From contig LFTP01000183.1 in the NCBI GenBank assembly GCA_001513395.1, positions 1 through 17,867 of the forward strand: a DNA stretch of 17,867 nt. Reading direction: 5' to 3'. The DNA comes from Clostridia bacterium DTU080 (GTDB taxonomy: Bacteria; Bacillota; Limnochordia; DTU080). This document shows positions 6,490-13,467 of the stretch, piece by piece (positions within the stretch are counted from its first letter, which is position 1; each line of letters starts with the position of its first letter). Under the pieces are notes generated by a model. It was given only the letters and a program-made list of their open reading frames with translations. It made no database searches and was not told the origin of the DNA. The translations under genes and the position numbers were made by a program.

Positions 6490-8007
6490 TCACTTGGCGT
6501 ACTCAACCGCTCGAGTCTCCCTGATAACGGTGACTTTGATCTGCCCCGGATACTCCAACTCAGATTCGATGCGTTTCACCATGTCGCGGGCCAACTTGGT
6601 CGCCGTGGCATCATCAATGCGCTCAGGCTTGACGATAATACGTATCTCTCGCCCCGCCTGTATAGCATATGATTTTTCCACCCCGTCCAGTGAATCCGCG
6701 ATAGCCTCAAGTTTCTCCAGTCGACGTATATAATTCTCGAGAGACTCCCGACGTGCGCCTGGACGAGCCGCTGAAATGCTGTCTGCGGCCGTGACAAGAA
6801 CGGCCTCCACCGATTTCGGCTCGTAATCACCGTGGTGGCTCTCCATGGCATGTATTACTTCACGGGGCTCTTTGTATCGGCGCAAGAGCTCGCGCCCGAT
6901 CTCCAGGTGAGTCCCCTCCATCTCATGGTCTACCGCTTTTCCGATGTCGTGCAGCAGACCGGCACGCTTGGCCAGACGGACATCGGCGCCCAACTCAGCG
7001 GCCATAATGCCAGCCAGATGACTCACTTCTATGCTGTGCAGAAGCACATTCTGGCCGTAACTGGTGCGAAACCGCAGGCGCCCAAGCAATCTGACCAGTT
7101 CCGGATGCAGATTATTCACTCCGGCCTCAAAAGCTGCCTGTTCACCCGCCTCACGAATGGTCTGCTCGACCTCACGTTGGGCTTTTTCCACCATCTCTTC
7201 AATACGCGCCGGATGGATACGCCCGTCGGCTACGAGTTTCTCCAAGGCTATACGCGCCACCTCGCGCCGCACCGGATCGAAACCCGACAGGATAACGGCT
7301 TCAGGCGTGTCATCAATGATCAAATCGATGCCCGTCCGCGTCTCCAGAGTACGGATGTTGCGTCCCTCGCGACCGATAATCCGCCCCTTCATCTCATCAT
7401 TGGGCAGATTGACTACTGAAACAGTACTTTCAGCCACGTGATCGGCAGCGTACCGCTGAATGGCCAACGAGACAATATTGCGTGCTTTGCGTTCAGCCTG
7501 CTCGCGAGCTTCAGTCTCGATTTCTTTGATCTTCAAGGCCATTTCATGGCGCACTTCTTCCTCGGTACGCTGAAGCAGGTACGCACGAGCCTCTTCGCTG
7601 GTCATACTCGCCAGACGTTCAAGCTCTTGGTGCCAGTGTTCAGCCATGGCTTGCACTTCGCGCTCGGCGGACTCCAGACTCTTTTTCTGTTCCTCCAGCG
7701 CTGTTTCCTTGGCTTCAATCTGCTCCAGTCGTTTGTCGAGGTTTTCTTCCTTGCTCAGAAGACGCCTTTCAAACTGATTTAGCTCGTGGCGTCGATCGCG
7801 AAGCTCTCGCTCAACATCCAAACGCATCCTATGAACCTCTTCCTTGGCTTCAAGGAGAGATTCACGCTTTTTCGCTTCCGCCGACTGAATCGCCTGCTCC
7901 ACGATTCTTTTGGCTTCGGCTTCAGCCGACCCTAATTTAGCCTCGGCTACCGTCCTACGAACGAAGTAGCCACCGGCAAACGCAGCAGCTGCTACGAACA
8001 AAATCAC
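6490..8007 (-). CDS. rny: Ribonuclease Y
   Basis: RNase Y is the membrane-anchored endoribonuclease that starts mRNA decay in many Bacillota. Domains in order: an N-terminal hydrophobic anchor, a long charged coiled coil (residues about 20-190), a KH domain with GRIIGREGRN (GxxG at 212-215), an HD domain with LLHDIGKA (H353, D354) and HHGDYEP, and a conserved C-terminal domain ending VTVIRETRAVEYAK. Length fits the family (505 here, usually about 510-520). The listed start is GTG at 8007, but it has no ribosome binding site and clips the anchor. The open frame continues upstream to a stop at 8028, adding five residues (VLVLV after an ATA codon at 8022), and AAGGGGGGG sits six bases before that ATA. 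A promoter and structured leader lie upstream. Confidence 0.95.
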   Translation of the reverse strand: MILFVAAAAFAGGYFVRRTVAEAKLGSAEAEAKRIVEQAIQSAEAKKRESLLEAKEEVHRMRLDVERELRDRRHELNQFERRLLSKEENLDKRLEQIEAKETALEEQKKSLESAEREVQAMAEHWHQELERLASMTSEEARAYLLQRTEEEVRHEMALKIKEIETEAREQAERKARNIVSLAIQRYAADHVAESTVSVVNLPNDEMKGRIIGREGRNIRTLETRTGIDLIIDDTPEAVILSGFDPVRREVARIALEKLVADGRIHPARIEEMVEKAQREVEQTIREAGEQAAFEAGVNNLHPELVRLLGRLRFRTSYGQNVLLHSIEVSHLAGIMAAELGADVRLAKRAGLLHDIGKAVDHEMEGTHLEIGRELLRRYKEPREVIHAMESHHGDYEPKSVEAVLVTAADSISAARPGARRESLENYIRRLEKLEAIADSLDGVEKSYAIQAGREIRIIVKPERIDDATATKLARDMVKRIESELEYPGQIKVTVIRETRAVEYAK

Positions 8008-8113
8008 TAATACGAGTACTATTAGTTACCCCCCCTTCCCCACTGTTTCCACCGTCTTAACTGCAAATAAAACCGCGGCAGACAAGCCGGGAAAGGGCCA
8101 CAGGTTGTAAAGA

Positions 8114-8134
8114 AAGCCGAGACGAGCTCGGCTT
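8114..8134 (-). terminator. Hairpin with U-rich tail upstream of rny (terminator or attenuator)
   Basis: AAGCCGAG and CTCGGCTT form a perfect 8-base, GC-rich stem around a 5-base loop. In the transcription direction the stem runs into TTTCTTT, a broken U tract. It lies about 120 bases past the recX stop, so it could end recA-recX transcripts. It is also downstream of the strong promoter at 8248-8276, so it could attenuate the rny transcript. The base just after the tail begins TACAACCTG, which pairs back to 8229-8221. Confidence 0.5.
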
Positions 8135-8209
8135 CACCTCGGACCATGGCATGTGCCGTTTTATCATCAATCCAGGCTCTGATGCCCGGGACATTGTCGC
8201 CGCATACTG

Positions 8210-8239
8210 GACCAAAAGCCTACAACCTGACCAAAAGCC
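8210..8239. repeat. Two direct 11-base repeats, 19-base period, upstream of rny
   Basis: GACCAAAAGCC occurs at 8210-8220 and again at 8229-8239 on the plus strand (GGCTTTTGGTC twice on the minus strand). The copies are perfect and start 19 bases apart, so both face nearly the same side of the helix. They lie just downstream of the predicted transcription start. They could be a protein-binding site or part of the leader RNA fold. Confidence 0.6.
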
Positions 8240-8247
8240 CGCCATTA

Positions 8248-8276
8248 ATTGTAGCTTTACCACTGATCGATGTCAA
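8248..8276 (-). promoter_or_regulatory. Consensus sigma-A promoter for rny, overlapping the end of recX
   Basis: On the minus strand TTGACA (8276-8271) is a perfect -35 box. A spacer of exactly 17 bases leads to TACAAT (8253-8248), which matches the -10 consensus at five of six positions. The -35 box and most of the spacer lie in the last codons of recX (stop at 8257-8259). The predicted RNA start is near 8241, so the rny message would carry a leader of about 220 bases. This is the best promoter match in the window. Confidence 0.75.
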
Positions 8277-8886
8277 CCTCAGCGCCCAACTGACGCAGGC
8301 ACCACCATACGACGCTCTCGCTAAATCCGCGCCGATACAGGTAGTTTGCCAACCGCCGCATCTGTGCCTCGTTGGTCGGAGCGGGTCGGGTTCGAGCCAA
8401 AGCCAAAGCCCGTTGACGTTCTGCTTCTTCGGTCAGAGGCCCCAAAGCTGCGTCAATCACATGGGCATCAAAACCTCTGTCCAACAATCTCTGTCTTTTT
8501 CGCCAGTAGCCCATGTCACCCCGCTCATCAAACTCGCGGACCAAGCGTTTGGCCAGACCGACATCGTCAATGTAACCCATCTCACTGAGCCTTCTCACGG
8601 CCGTGTCGATGGCTGCCGGCCCGAAACCTTTGCGTTGAAGACTCGCGGTCATCTCTCGTTGCGTCCGGGAGAATCTGGATACGATAGCTAATGCTTCTCG
8701 TACGGCCAAAGCTGCCTCCGCTTCGGCCAGAATCTCTTCCAGTTCCGATGAGCTAAGTCTTTTTCCGGCTTCCAACCGCCGGCGAACAAGAACATCATCG
8801 GGACACAAAAACATGCGGTCGTCGTCGATACACACCTCATAAACACCGCGGCGTTTTTTGCGCACCGCGGTCACCAGCCCCGCCAT
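8257..8886 (-). CDS. recX: Regulatory protein RecX
   Basis: RecX binds RecA filaments and modulates, usually inhibits, recombinase activity. The 209-residue product is all-helical with the three-helix repeats of the family: SRFSRTQREMTASLQRKGFG, then IDTAVRRLSEMGYIDDVGLA (the DD-x-x-[FL]A-like core of RecX), RLLDRGFDAHVIDAAL, and a final NYLYRRGFSESVVWWCLRQL. An extra N-terminal region (residues 1 to about 60) opens with a short beta segment GVYEVCIDDDRMFLCPDDV, as in Bacillota RecX. The ATG at 8886 starts three bases after the recA stop and has no strong ribosome binding site, implying coupling to recA. The gene's 3' end contains the rny promoter. Confidence 0.93.
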   Translation of the reverse strand: MAGLVTAVRKKRRGVYEVCIDDDRMFLCPDDVLVRRRLEAGKRLSSSELEEILAEAEAALAVREALAIVSRFSRTQREMTASLQRKGFGPAAIDTAVRRLSEMGYIDDVGLAKRLVREFDERGDMGYWRKRQRLLDRGFDAHVIDAALGPLTEEAERQRALALARTRPAPTNEAQMRRLANYLYRRGFSESVVWWCLRQLGAEVDIDQW

Positions 8887-8889
8887 GGT

Positions 8890-9933
8890 TTACTTCGCCG
8901 TCGCCTCGCTCGCTTCCGAGGCTTTAGCCTTATTCAGCCCGGGCAAACCGAGCTTCTGACGGGCCAAAGCCTCGATTTCATCAGTCAACTCAGGATTCTG
9001 CCTCAAAAACTCCCGAACGTTTTCCCGTCCTTGTCCCAGACGAGTATCACCGTAGGAGAACCAAGCTCCGCTTTTTTGAACGATATCCAAATCAACGGCG
9101 ACATCCAAAACGCTGCCCTCGCGCGAGATGCCCTGGCCGTAGATGATGTCGAACTCCGCCTCCCGGAACGGTGGGGCGACCTTGTTTTTCACAACCTTCA
9201 CTCTGGTACGGCTTCCGATGTTCTCGTTACCCTGTTTGAGGGTTTCCACACGCCGGATGTCCAGTCGTATTGACGCGTAGAATTTGAGGGCCCTGCCTCC
9301 GGGCGTCGTCTCCGGAGAACCGAACATCACGCCGACTTTTTCCCGGATTTGATTGGTAAAGATCACCGCGGTTCGTGATCTGCCTATGGCACCGGTCAGT
9401 TTGCGCAGGGCCTGAGACATCAGACGGGCCTGCAGTCCGACGTGACTGTCTCCCATCTCACCTTCAATCTCCGCACGCGGCACTAAAGCCGCCACCGAGT
9501 CAATCACGATACAATCAATGGCTCCGCTGCGCACCAACGCCTCGGCAATCTCCAAAGCGCTCTCGGCATTGTCCGGCTGCGAGATAAGTAGGTTGTCGAT
9601 GTCCACACCGACTTTTTGTGCATAACTCGGATCGAGAGCATGCTCGACGTCTATCATGGCCGCCATGCCGCCGGCCTTTTGAGCTTCGGCCATGACATGC
9701 AATGTCAAAGTAGTCTTGCCGGATGATTCGGGTCCGAAAACCTCGACCACACGACCTCTGGGAATGCCTCCGACACCCAAAGCGACGTCCAGAGAAAGCG
9801 CTCCGGTAGGTATGCATTCCACGGAAAGCCCGGCAGAGGCTTCTCCAAGGCGCATGATGGACCCCTTACCATGCTGCCTCTCAATCTGCGCCAGTGCCAA
9901 TTCCAAGGCTTTTTGCCGTTCATCAGTGGACAC
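8890..9933 (-). CDS. recA: Recombinase RecA
   Basis: RecA forms ATP-dependent filaments on single-stranded DNA, drives homologous recombination and triggers LexA cleavage. The 347-residue sequence is unmistakable: Walker A GPESSGKTT at residues 67-75, Walker B CIVIDSVAALVP, the loop regions MGDSHVGLQARLMSQALRKL and IFTNQIREKVGVMFGSPETT, and GGRALKFYASIRLDIRR. The C-terminal tail is short and less acidic than in E. coli. The start is GTG at 9933 with GAGGG about seven bases upstream, inside the 3' end of thpR (11-base overlap). No separate promoter or GAAC-N4-GTTC SOS box is visible just upstream, so recA seems to be transcribed with thpR and cinA, with recX following. Confidence 0.98.
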   Translation of the reverse strand: MSTDERQKALELALAQIERQHGKGSIMRLGEASAGLSVECIPTGALSLDVALGVGGIPRGRVVEVFGPESSGKTTLTLHVMAEAQKAGGMAAMIDVEHALDPSYAQKVGVDIDNLLISQPDNAESALEIAEALVRSGAIDCIVIDSVAALVPRAEIEGEMGDSHVGLQARLMSQALRKLTGAIGRSRTAVIFTNQIREKVGVMFGSPETTPGGRALKFYASIRLDIRRVETLKQGNENIGSRTRVKVVKNKVAPPFREAEFDIIYGQGISREGSVLDVAVDLDIVQKSGAWFSYGDTRLGQGRENVREFLRQNPELTDEIEALARQKLGLPGLNKAKASEASEATAK

Positions 9934-10519
9934 TTTGCTTCCCTCTCTCTGCTTCTCCGCCTCTTGGGGCGCCGCCTAACTCAACGCAGTCCAAAGCAAC
10001 ATAACTCGGCCCCAGCCGAGAAAGAACACTCTGATAGATCACCATCGTATCAGCCAACCAAGGTTCTCGTAATTTTTCACCGGCTGCCTGTAATCGCTGG
10101 CACAACTCCCTGGAACAGCTTGACCGACAGCGGCCTAAAGTCACATGTGCCTTGAACGGCCGTGGTTCCGGGGGAAAACCAACACGTACGAGCTCCTCCT
10201 CCAGACAGGTGGCCAGCTGCCGAAGAGACGCCGTCTCGCCCGACAGTCCTGCCCACAAAACGGAGGGTCTGTGCCAGCCCGGAAAGGCCCCCGTGCCTTC
10301 CACAACGAGCCTTAGCGGCCCGACGACCCGCGCCGCTCTCGCGCAAGCGACAGAGACGGACTTCACATCATCAACAGGAATGTCACCCAAAAAACGGAGT
10401 GTCACATGAAAATTGGCCTGTGCTACCCAGCGGATCCTGGATTGGTCAAACTGCTGCACGAAGCTAGCAAGGGTAGCGGCAACTGCGTCCGGAAGGGGCA
10501 GCGCCACAAAGACACGCAT
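9923..10519 (-). CDS. thpR: RNA 2',3'-cyclic phosphodiesterase (LigT/ThpR, 2H family)
   Basis: ThpR enzymes open 2',3'-cyclic phosphates on RNA ends to 2'-phosphomonoesters; some also show 2'-5' ligase activity in vitro. Both catalytic HxT motifs of the 2H superfamily are present: HVTLRFLG at H38 and HVTLGR at H125. The start MRVFVALPLP and the segment PFKAHVTLGRCR are typical, and 198 residues is normal. The ATG at 10519 has no evident ribosome binding site. A very strong one (GGAGGAGG, 10596-10589) lies farther upstream, nine bases before an in-frame CTG at 10579, with no stop between CTG and ATG, so a 20-residue longer form is possible. The cinA-thpR-recA order is common in Bacillota. Its stop overlaps recA. 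Confidence 0.94.
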   Translation of the reverse strand: MRVFVALPLPDAVAATLASFVQQFDQSRIRWVAQANFHVTLRFLGDIPVDDVKSVSVACARAARVVGPLRLVVEGTGAFPGWHRPSVLWAGLSGETASLRQLATCLEEELVRVGFPPEPRPFKAHVTLGRCRSSCSRELCQRLQAAGEKLREPWLADTMVIYQSVLSRLGPSYVALDCVELGGAPRGGEAERGKQSVH

Positions 10520-10576
10520 TCTCTGACGGTTGTCTTCACCTTGTGCCGAAACGGTTGGCTTGTCAGGACTTCGACG

Positions 10577-10596
10577 CAGTGAAGCGCACCTCCTCC
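10577..10596 (-). promoter_or_regulatory. Strong ribosome binding site followed by an in-frame CTG, upstream of thpR
   Basis: GGAGGAGG (10596-10589) lies seven bases after the cinA stop. Nine bases farther on is CTG (10579-10577), in frame with thpR. No ATG, GTG or TTG lies at a usable distance in any frame. The site may start thpR at CTG, or be a remnant of a lost start. Confidence 0.4.
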
Positions 10597-10602
10597 ATAG
10601 TG

Positions 10603-11844
10603 CTACTTCTGCAATAGGCGCAGACGTAACAGATTAAGAGCGGCGGTAGTGGCCCGTGTCTTGAAGTCGAGACGGTTCCCGGGGAAGTTGCACTTGACAA
10701 CCTCGACCGACTTGTCCGGTCCCGCAAGAGCGATGTAGACCAATCCGACCGGCTTTTTGTCAGTTCCGCCCCCGGGACCGGCTATGCCCGTGGTAGACAA
10801 AGCATAGGTGCTTCCGGCGCATCGACAAGCACCCAGGGCCATAGCCTCCGCTACCTCCGCACTTACTGCACCGTGACGGTCTATCAGCTCACGGGGGACG
10901 CCTACTTCCGTCATTTTTGATTCGTTGCTGTATGTTACCCAGCCTTGCAACATGTACCGGGAACTTCCCGGCACATTGGTCAAACGATGGGCCAGTAAGC
11001 CTCCCGTGCAAGATTCAACGGTAGCCAAAGTAGCGTCTTGAGCAACAAGCAAATCGCCCACTGCCTGTTCCAGAGTGCATCCGTCAGCGCCGTAGAGAAG
11101 ATGACCGGCGCGTCTGCGTATTTCCCGTTCTAAGGGCTCTATTTTGGCTTGTGCCTCGCTGATCGAACCGGCATGAGCGGTCAGCCGCAGACGGGCCTCG
11201 CCCAGGCTGGCATAGGGAGCAATCGTCGGATTGCTCTGCTCTCGGATGAGATCATCGACCAGCTCCTCCAGACTCGATTCACCGATACCGCAAAAATGCA
11301 ACACGCGCGAATGAGTGATCCGGGCTCCTTCCCGGCCGACCAGCCGGGGCAAGACATACTCCTCCGCCATGGCCTTCAGTTCCGATGGGACACCCGGAAG
11401 GGCCACAAGCAGCTTCCCTTCCGTCTCAAGCCAGATTCCCAATGCGGTGCCGCGCGGATTGGGAATAGGAGTAGTCCCCTCAGGCAACCAAGCCTGACGC
11501 AACACACGCTCAGGCATAGGTCTCTCGGTATGCTGGAAGTATTGCCGCACGTGCCTTTCGGCTTCTTCACTGTAGACCAACGGGCGGTTAACCACGCTCG
11601 CCACAACCCGGCGGGTCACATCATCGTCGGTCGGTCCGAGTCCACCGCTGATGATCACCGCATCAGAGCGCTCCAAGGCTTGAGTGAGTACCAGTGCCAA
11701 CCGATCGGGATTGTCACCCACCGTGCTCTTGAAGTAAAGGTGGACTCCTATTTCAGCCAGTTTGGATGCCAGCCATTGACTGTTGGTATCCAGCACCTCA
11801 CCCAGGAGGAGTTCGGTCCCCACCATGACCAGTTCAGCTCGCAT
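10603..11844 (-). CDS. cinA: CinA family protein: MoCF-like domain plus nicotinamide-nucleotide amidohydrolase
   Basis: CinA proteins couple an N-terminal molybdopterin-binding-like (COG1058) domain, which can act as an ADP-ribose pyrophosphatase, to a C-terminal PncC domain that deamidates NMN in pyridine nucleotide recycling. The N-terminal domain shows MVGTELLLGEVLDTNSQWLA and IISGGLGPTDDDVTR (residues 65-79), then ALPGVPSELKAM. The PncC domain begins near residue 258 with the nucleophile motif TVESCTGGLLAHRLT (S278), then TYSNESK and TTGIAGPGGGTDKKPVGLVY. The 413-residue length is full. The ATG at 11844 has AAGGG and GAGGT upstream. It follows the site-2 protease by 13 bases and precedes thpR by 83. 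Both activities are family knowledge. Confidence 0.95.
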   Translation of the reverse strand: MRAELVMVGTELLLGEVLDTNSQWLASKLAEIGVHLYFKSTVGDNPDRLALVLTQALERSDAVIISGGLGPTDDDVTRRVVASVVNRPLVYSEEAERHVRQYFQHTERPMPERVLRQAWLPEGTTPIPNPRGTALGIWLETEGKLLVALPGVPSELKAMAEEYVLPRLVGREGARITHSRVLHFCGIGESSLEELVDDLIREQSNPTIAPYASLGEARLRLTAHAGSISEAQAKIEPLEREIRRRAGHLLYGADGCTLEQAVGDLLVAQDATLATVESCTGGLLAHRLTNVPGSSRYMLQGWVTYSNESKMTEVGVPRELIDRHGAVSAEVAEAMALGACRCAGSTYALSTTGIAGPGGGTDKKPVGLVYIALAGPDKSVEVVKCNFPGNRLDFKTRATTAALNLLRLRLLQK

Positions 11845-11857
11845 GCGACCTCAACCC

Positions 11858-12466
11858 TTACAACAGAATTCGCGATCCCGTGGCTGCCACTGTGTAAAGC
11901 AACCGGTCCAAACCGAAGAAACGCAAGAGAACGAAGATGATCACAAATCCCCAAGGTTCCATGCTCTCCAACGCCCGTCCCCAGTGAGAGGGCAACAGAG
12001 CATTGGCCACTTTGGCGCCATCAAGGGGAGGGATGGGGATCAAATTGAAGGCGGCGAGCAATACATTCAGGCGCACGCCCAAATACAACATAGTGACGAC
12101 CGATCTGCCAACTATACTCGCCGGTGTTACCCAAGGTATGGCCAGACGTACCAACATGGCGAAGGCCACGGCTAATACCAGATTGGCCGTCGGCCCTGCC
12201 AGGCTGATCCAGAGCATGTCTGTTTTGGGATTCCGAAGATTGCGCGTATTGATCTCCACTGGCTTGGCCCAGCCTATTCCGGCGATGATCAACATCAAGG
12301 CTCCCAACCATGAAAAATGAGCGTGGAAGTTCAGGGTCAGTCGCCCCCGATAGCGCGGCGTAGGATCTCCAAGGCGCACCGCCGTCAAAGCATGAGCATA
12401 CTCGTGAAAGGAAATAGCCAACAAAAACACCGGAATAGTGAGCACAATCTCACGCAGATCGGTCAT
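11858..12466 (-). CDS. Site-2 protease family protein (peptidase M50)
   Basis: This is an intramembrane zinc metalloprotease of the small, PDZ-less M50 group related to SpoIVFB-like and YwhC-like proteins. The zinc motif HEYAH lies at residues 21-25 inside the first membrane helix (PVFLLAISFHEYAHAL) and the third zinc ligand in NLIPIPPLDG, near residue 150; a conserved SLAGPTANLVLA lies between. About five to six hydrophobic segments fit the 202-residue length. I choose ATG at 12466 because AGGAGGG sits five bases upstream; the open frame reaches back to 12490 but adds only a charged octapeptide. It overlaps the preceding membrane-protein gene by 17 bases and is 13 bases from cinA. In other genomes relatives sit near scpAB. 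The substrate is unknown. Confidence 0.93.
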   Translation of the reverse strand: MTDLREIVLTIPVFLLAISFHEYAHALTAVRLGDPTPRYRGRLTLNFHAHFSWLGALMLIIAGIGWAKPVEINTRNLRNPKTDMLWISLAGPTANLVLAVAFAMLVRLAIPWVTPASIVGRSVVTMLYLGVRLNVLLAAFNLIPIPPLDGAKVANALLPSHWGRALESMEPWGFVIIFVLLRFFGLDRLLYTVAATGSRILL

Positions 12467-12929
12467 CGAAACCCTCCTGTTGCGGCTCAAGGTCAGATTC
12501 CGTGGGAGGAGGAGGCGGATGCAAGTATCCGTCTATCCAGTACTTCATGGTACCGACAAGCAAAGTGATGAAAATCAGGTTGGCTCCGGATGTCGTAACC
12601 TTGAGACCGAGAATGTTCGTAAACGACGGACTGAATACACTCAAAGCGGCGAGAATCACAGCCAACCACCAGCCTCCCAGATAGGCGGTTGGAATGGGAT
12701 GGATCGCCGCATCGATTCTGTCGGCAAAGAACATAACGATGCAGAGCACGCCATAATAGGTGCCGCTGATAAAAAGCACCCCGAGCAACTCGCCCCAAGG
12801 GCCGGGTCGCAACAGGAAGCGCTCGAGAAAGCCAAACCACGGCAAAACAACGTGCCACATAAAAATGGCCAGCCAAGCGAGAACGAATGAGGCCGCCGCT
12901 TCATGGGTTAAGCTGCGCTTTTTTGCCAC
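12450..12929 (-). CDS. Unrecognised four-helix membrane protein
   Basis: I do not recognise this 159-residue protein. Four hydrophobic segments are visible near residues 10-33, 43-68, 80-100 and 108-128, with short loops, e.g. FADRIDAAIHPIPTAYLGGW. The N terminus is basic (MAKKRSLTHEA), which suggests it faces the cytoplasm. The C-terminal tail is soluble, proline-rich (HPPPPPTESDLEPQQE) and acidic. The start is GTG at 12929 with GGGAGGTG five bases upstream. The 3' end overlaps the site-2 protease start by 17 bases, and the protease's ribosome binding site lies within it, so the two are probably translated together; the protein could be a partner or substrate of the protease, but that is inference from order only. 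Confidence 0.8.
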   Translation of the reverse strand: MAKKRSLTHEAAASFVLAWLAIFMWHVVLPWFGFLERFLLRPGPWGELLGVLFISGTYYGVLCIVMFFADRIDAAIHPIPTAYLGGWWLAVILAALSVFSPSFTNILGLKVTTSGANLIFITLLVGTMKYWIDGYLHPPPPPTESDLEPQQEGFDDRSA

Positions 12930-12957
12930 GCGGGCACCTCCCTAAAACGAGGTTACG

Positions 12958-13467
12958 CTACGTGCAAGACCTGGGAGGCGATACGAGCCTGTACCCTCCT
13001 TGCCCGTCTTCAACAGCTTTGAACAACGCAATACCTGATTCGCGAAGCAGTGAAAAGGAGTGGACATCGGGATACTCAGACAAGTAAATGATCTTTTCTA
13101 TTCCCGCTTGAACAAGAGCTTTAGCACATCCCAAGCAAGGAAAGTCGGTACAGTAGAGAGTCGCCCCGGCGCTGGACACACCGTTGAGCGCGCAATGGAG
13201 AATGGCGTTGAGTTCAGCATGAACGGTACGCACACACGACTCACGTTCACCCTGTTTGGCGATTAGGCAACCTACGTCATCACAGTGGGGCGCTCCGCGC
13301 ACCGAGCCGTTATAGCCGGTAGCCAATACACGTTGATCCCGAACCAATACAGCGCCCACTCTACGCCGCGGACATGTAGCCCTACTGGCCGTCAAACAGG
13401 CCATCTTGATGAAATACGTATCCCAGCTAGGTCGCTGATATGAGCTCAACAGCCTCACTCTCCCCAT
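12958..13467 (-). CDS. comEB: ComEB-type dCMP/cytidine deaminase family protein
   Basis: Members deaminate dCMP to dUMP for dTMP synthesis; in Bacillus the gene lies in the comE competence locus though it is not needed for DNA uptake. Catalytic zinc motifs are present: VHAELNAIL (H and the proton-shuttling E) and FPCLGCAKAL with two Cys. ATCPRRRVGAVLVRDQRVLA, TGYNGSVRGAPHC and the second Cys/His cluster (HCDDVGC, C of ESCVRT) fit ComEB. The start is unclear. ATG at 13467 is listed; GTG at 13458 and TTG at 13449, the latter with GGGGAG ten bases upstream, would both still leave the conserved RPSWDTYFIK opening intact. All overlap the end of the DUF3084 gene, suggesting coupling. Confidence 0.92.
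   Translation of the reverse strand: MGRVRLLSSYQRPSWDTYFIKMACLTASRATCPRRRVGAVLVRDQRVLATGYNGSVRGAPHCDDVGCLIAKQGERESCVRTVHAELNAILHCALNGVSSAGATLYCTDFPCLGCAKALVQAGIEKIIYLSEYPDVHSFSLLRESGIALFKAVEDGQGGYRLVSPPRSCT

Larger units (their letters stand above)
8022..8247 (-). promoter_or_regulatory. Long structured 5' leader of rny (candidate RNA regulator)
   Basis: About 220 bases separate the predicted RNA start from rny. On the transcript: two copies of an 11-base repeat; a 9-base long-range stem pairing 8229-8221 with 8109-8101 (CAGGTTGTA with TACAACCTG); inside it a hairpin CCGGGC (8189-8184)/GCCTGG (8177-8172) with one G-U pair and loop ATCAGA; and an 8-base hairpin at 8134-8114. Downstream, CCCUUUCCC (8097-8089) can pair over nine bases, with one G-U, with GGGAAGGGG (8040-8032), which is the ribosome binding site. 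This is the architecture of a cis-acting RNA. I do not recognise any named riboswitch class. The alternative is a short independent RNA or recX tail ended at the 8114 hairpin. Confidence 0.45.

Noticed and set aside
8057..8263. 68-codon minus-strand frame in the recX-rny gap
   Set aside because: It runs through the promoter -10 region, both repeats and the hairpin, has no ribosome binding site, and its sequence looks non-coding. A 40-codon frame from ATG 8147 to the stop at 8028 was rejected for the same reasons, though a leader peptide cannot be fully excluded.
9934..10602. SOS (Cheo) box GAAC-N4-GTTC upstream of recA or thpR
   Set aside because: The only near match (around 10156-10170) has seven bases between the half-sites and lies inside thpR, so it does not fit the LexA site of Bacillota.
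12466..12490. Upstream start for the site-2 protease at 12490
   Set aside because: ATG at 12466 has a perfectly spaced AGGAGGG, and the extra eight residues are charged and precede the membrane helix without family support.
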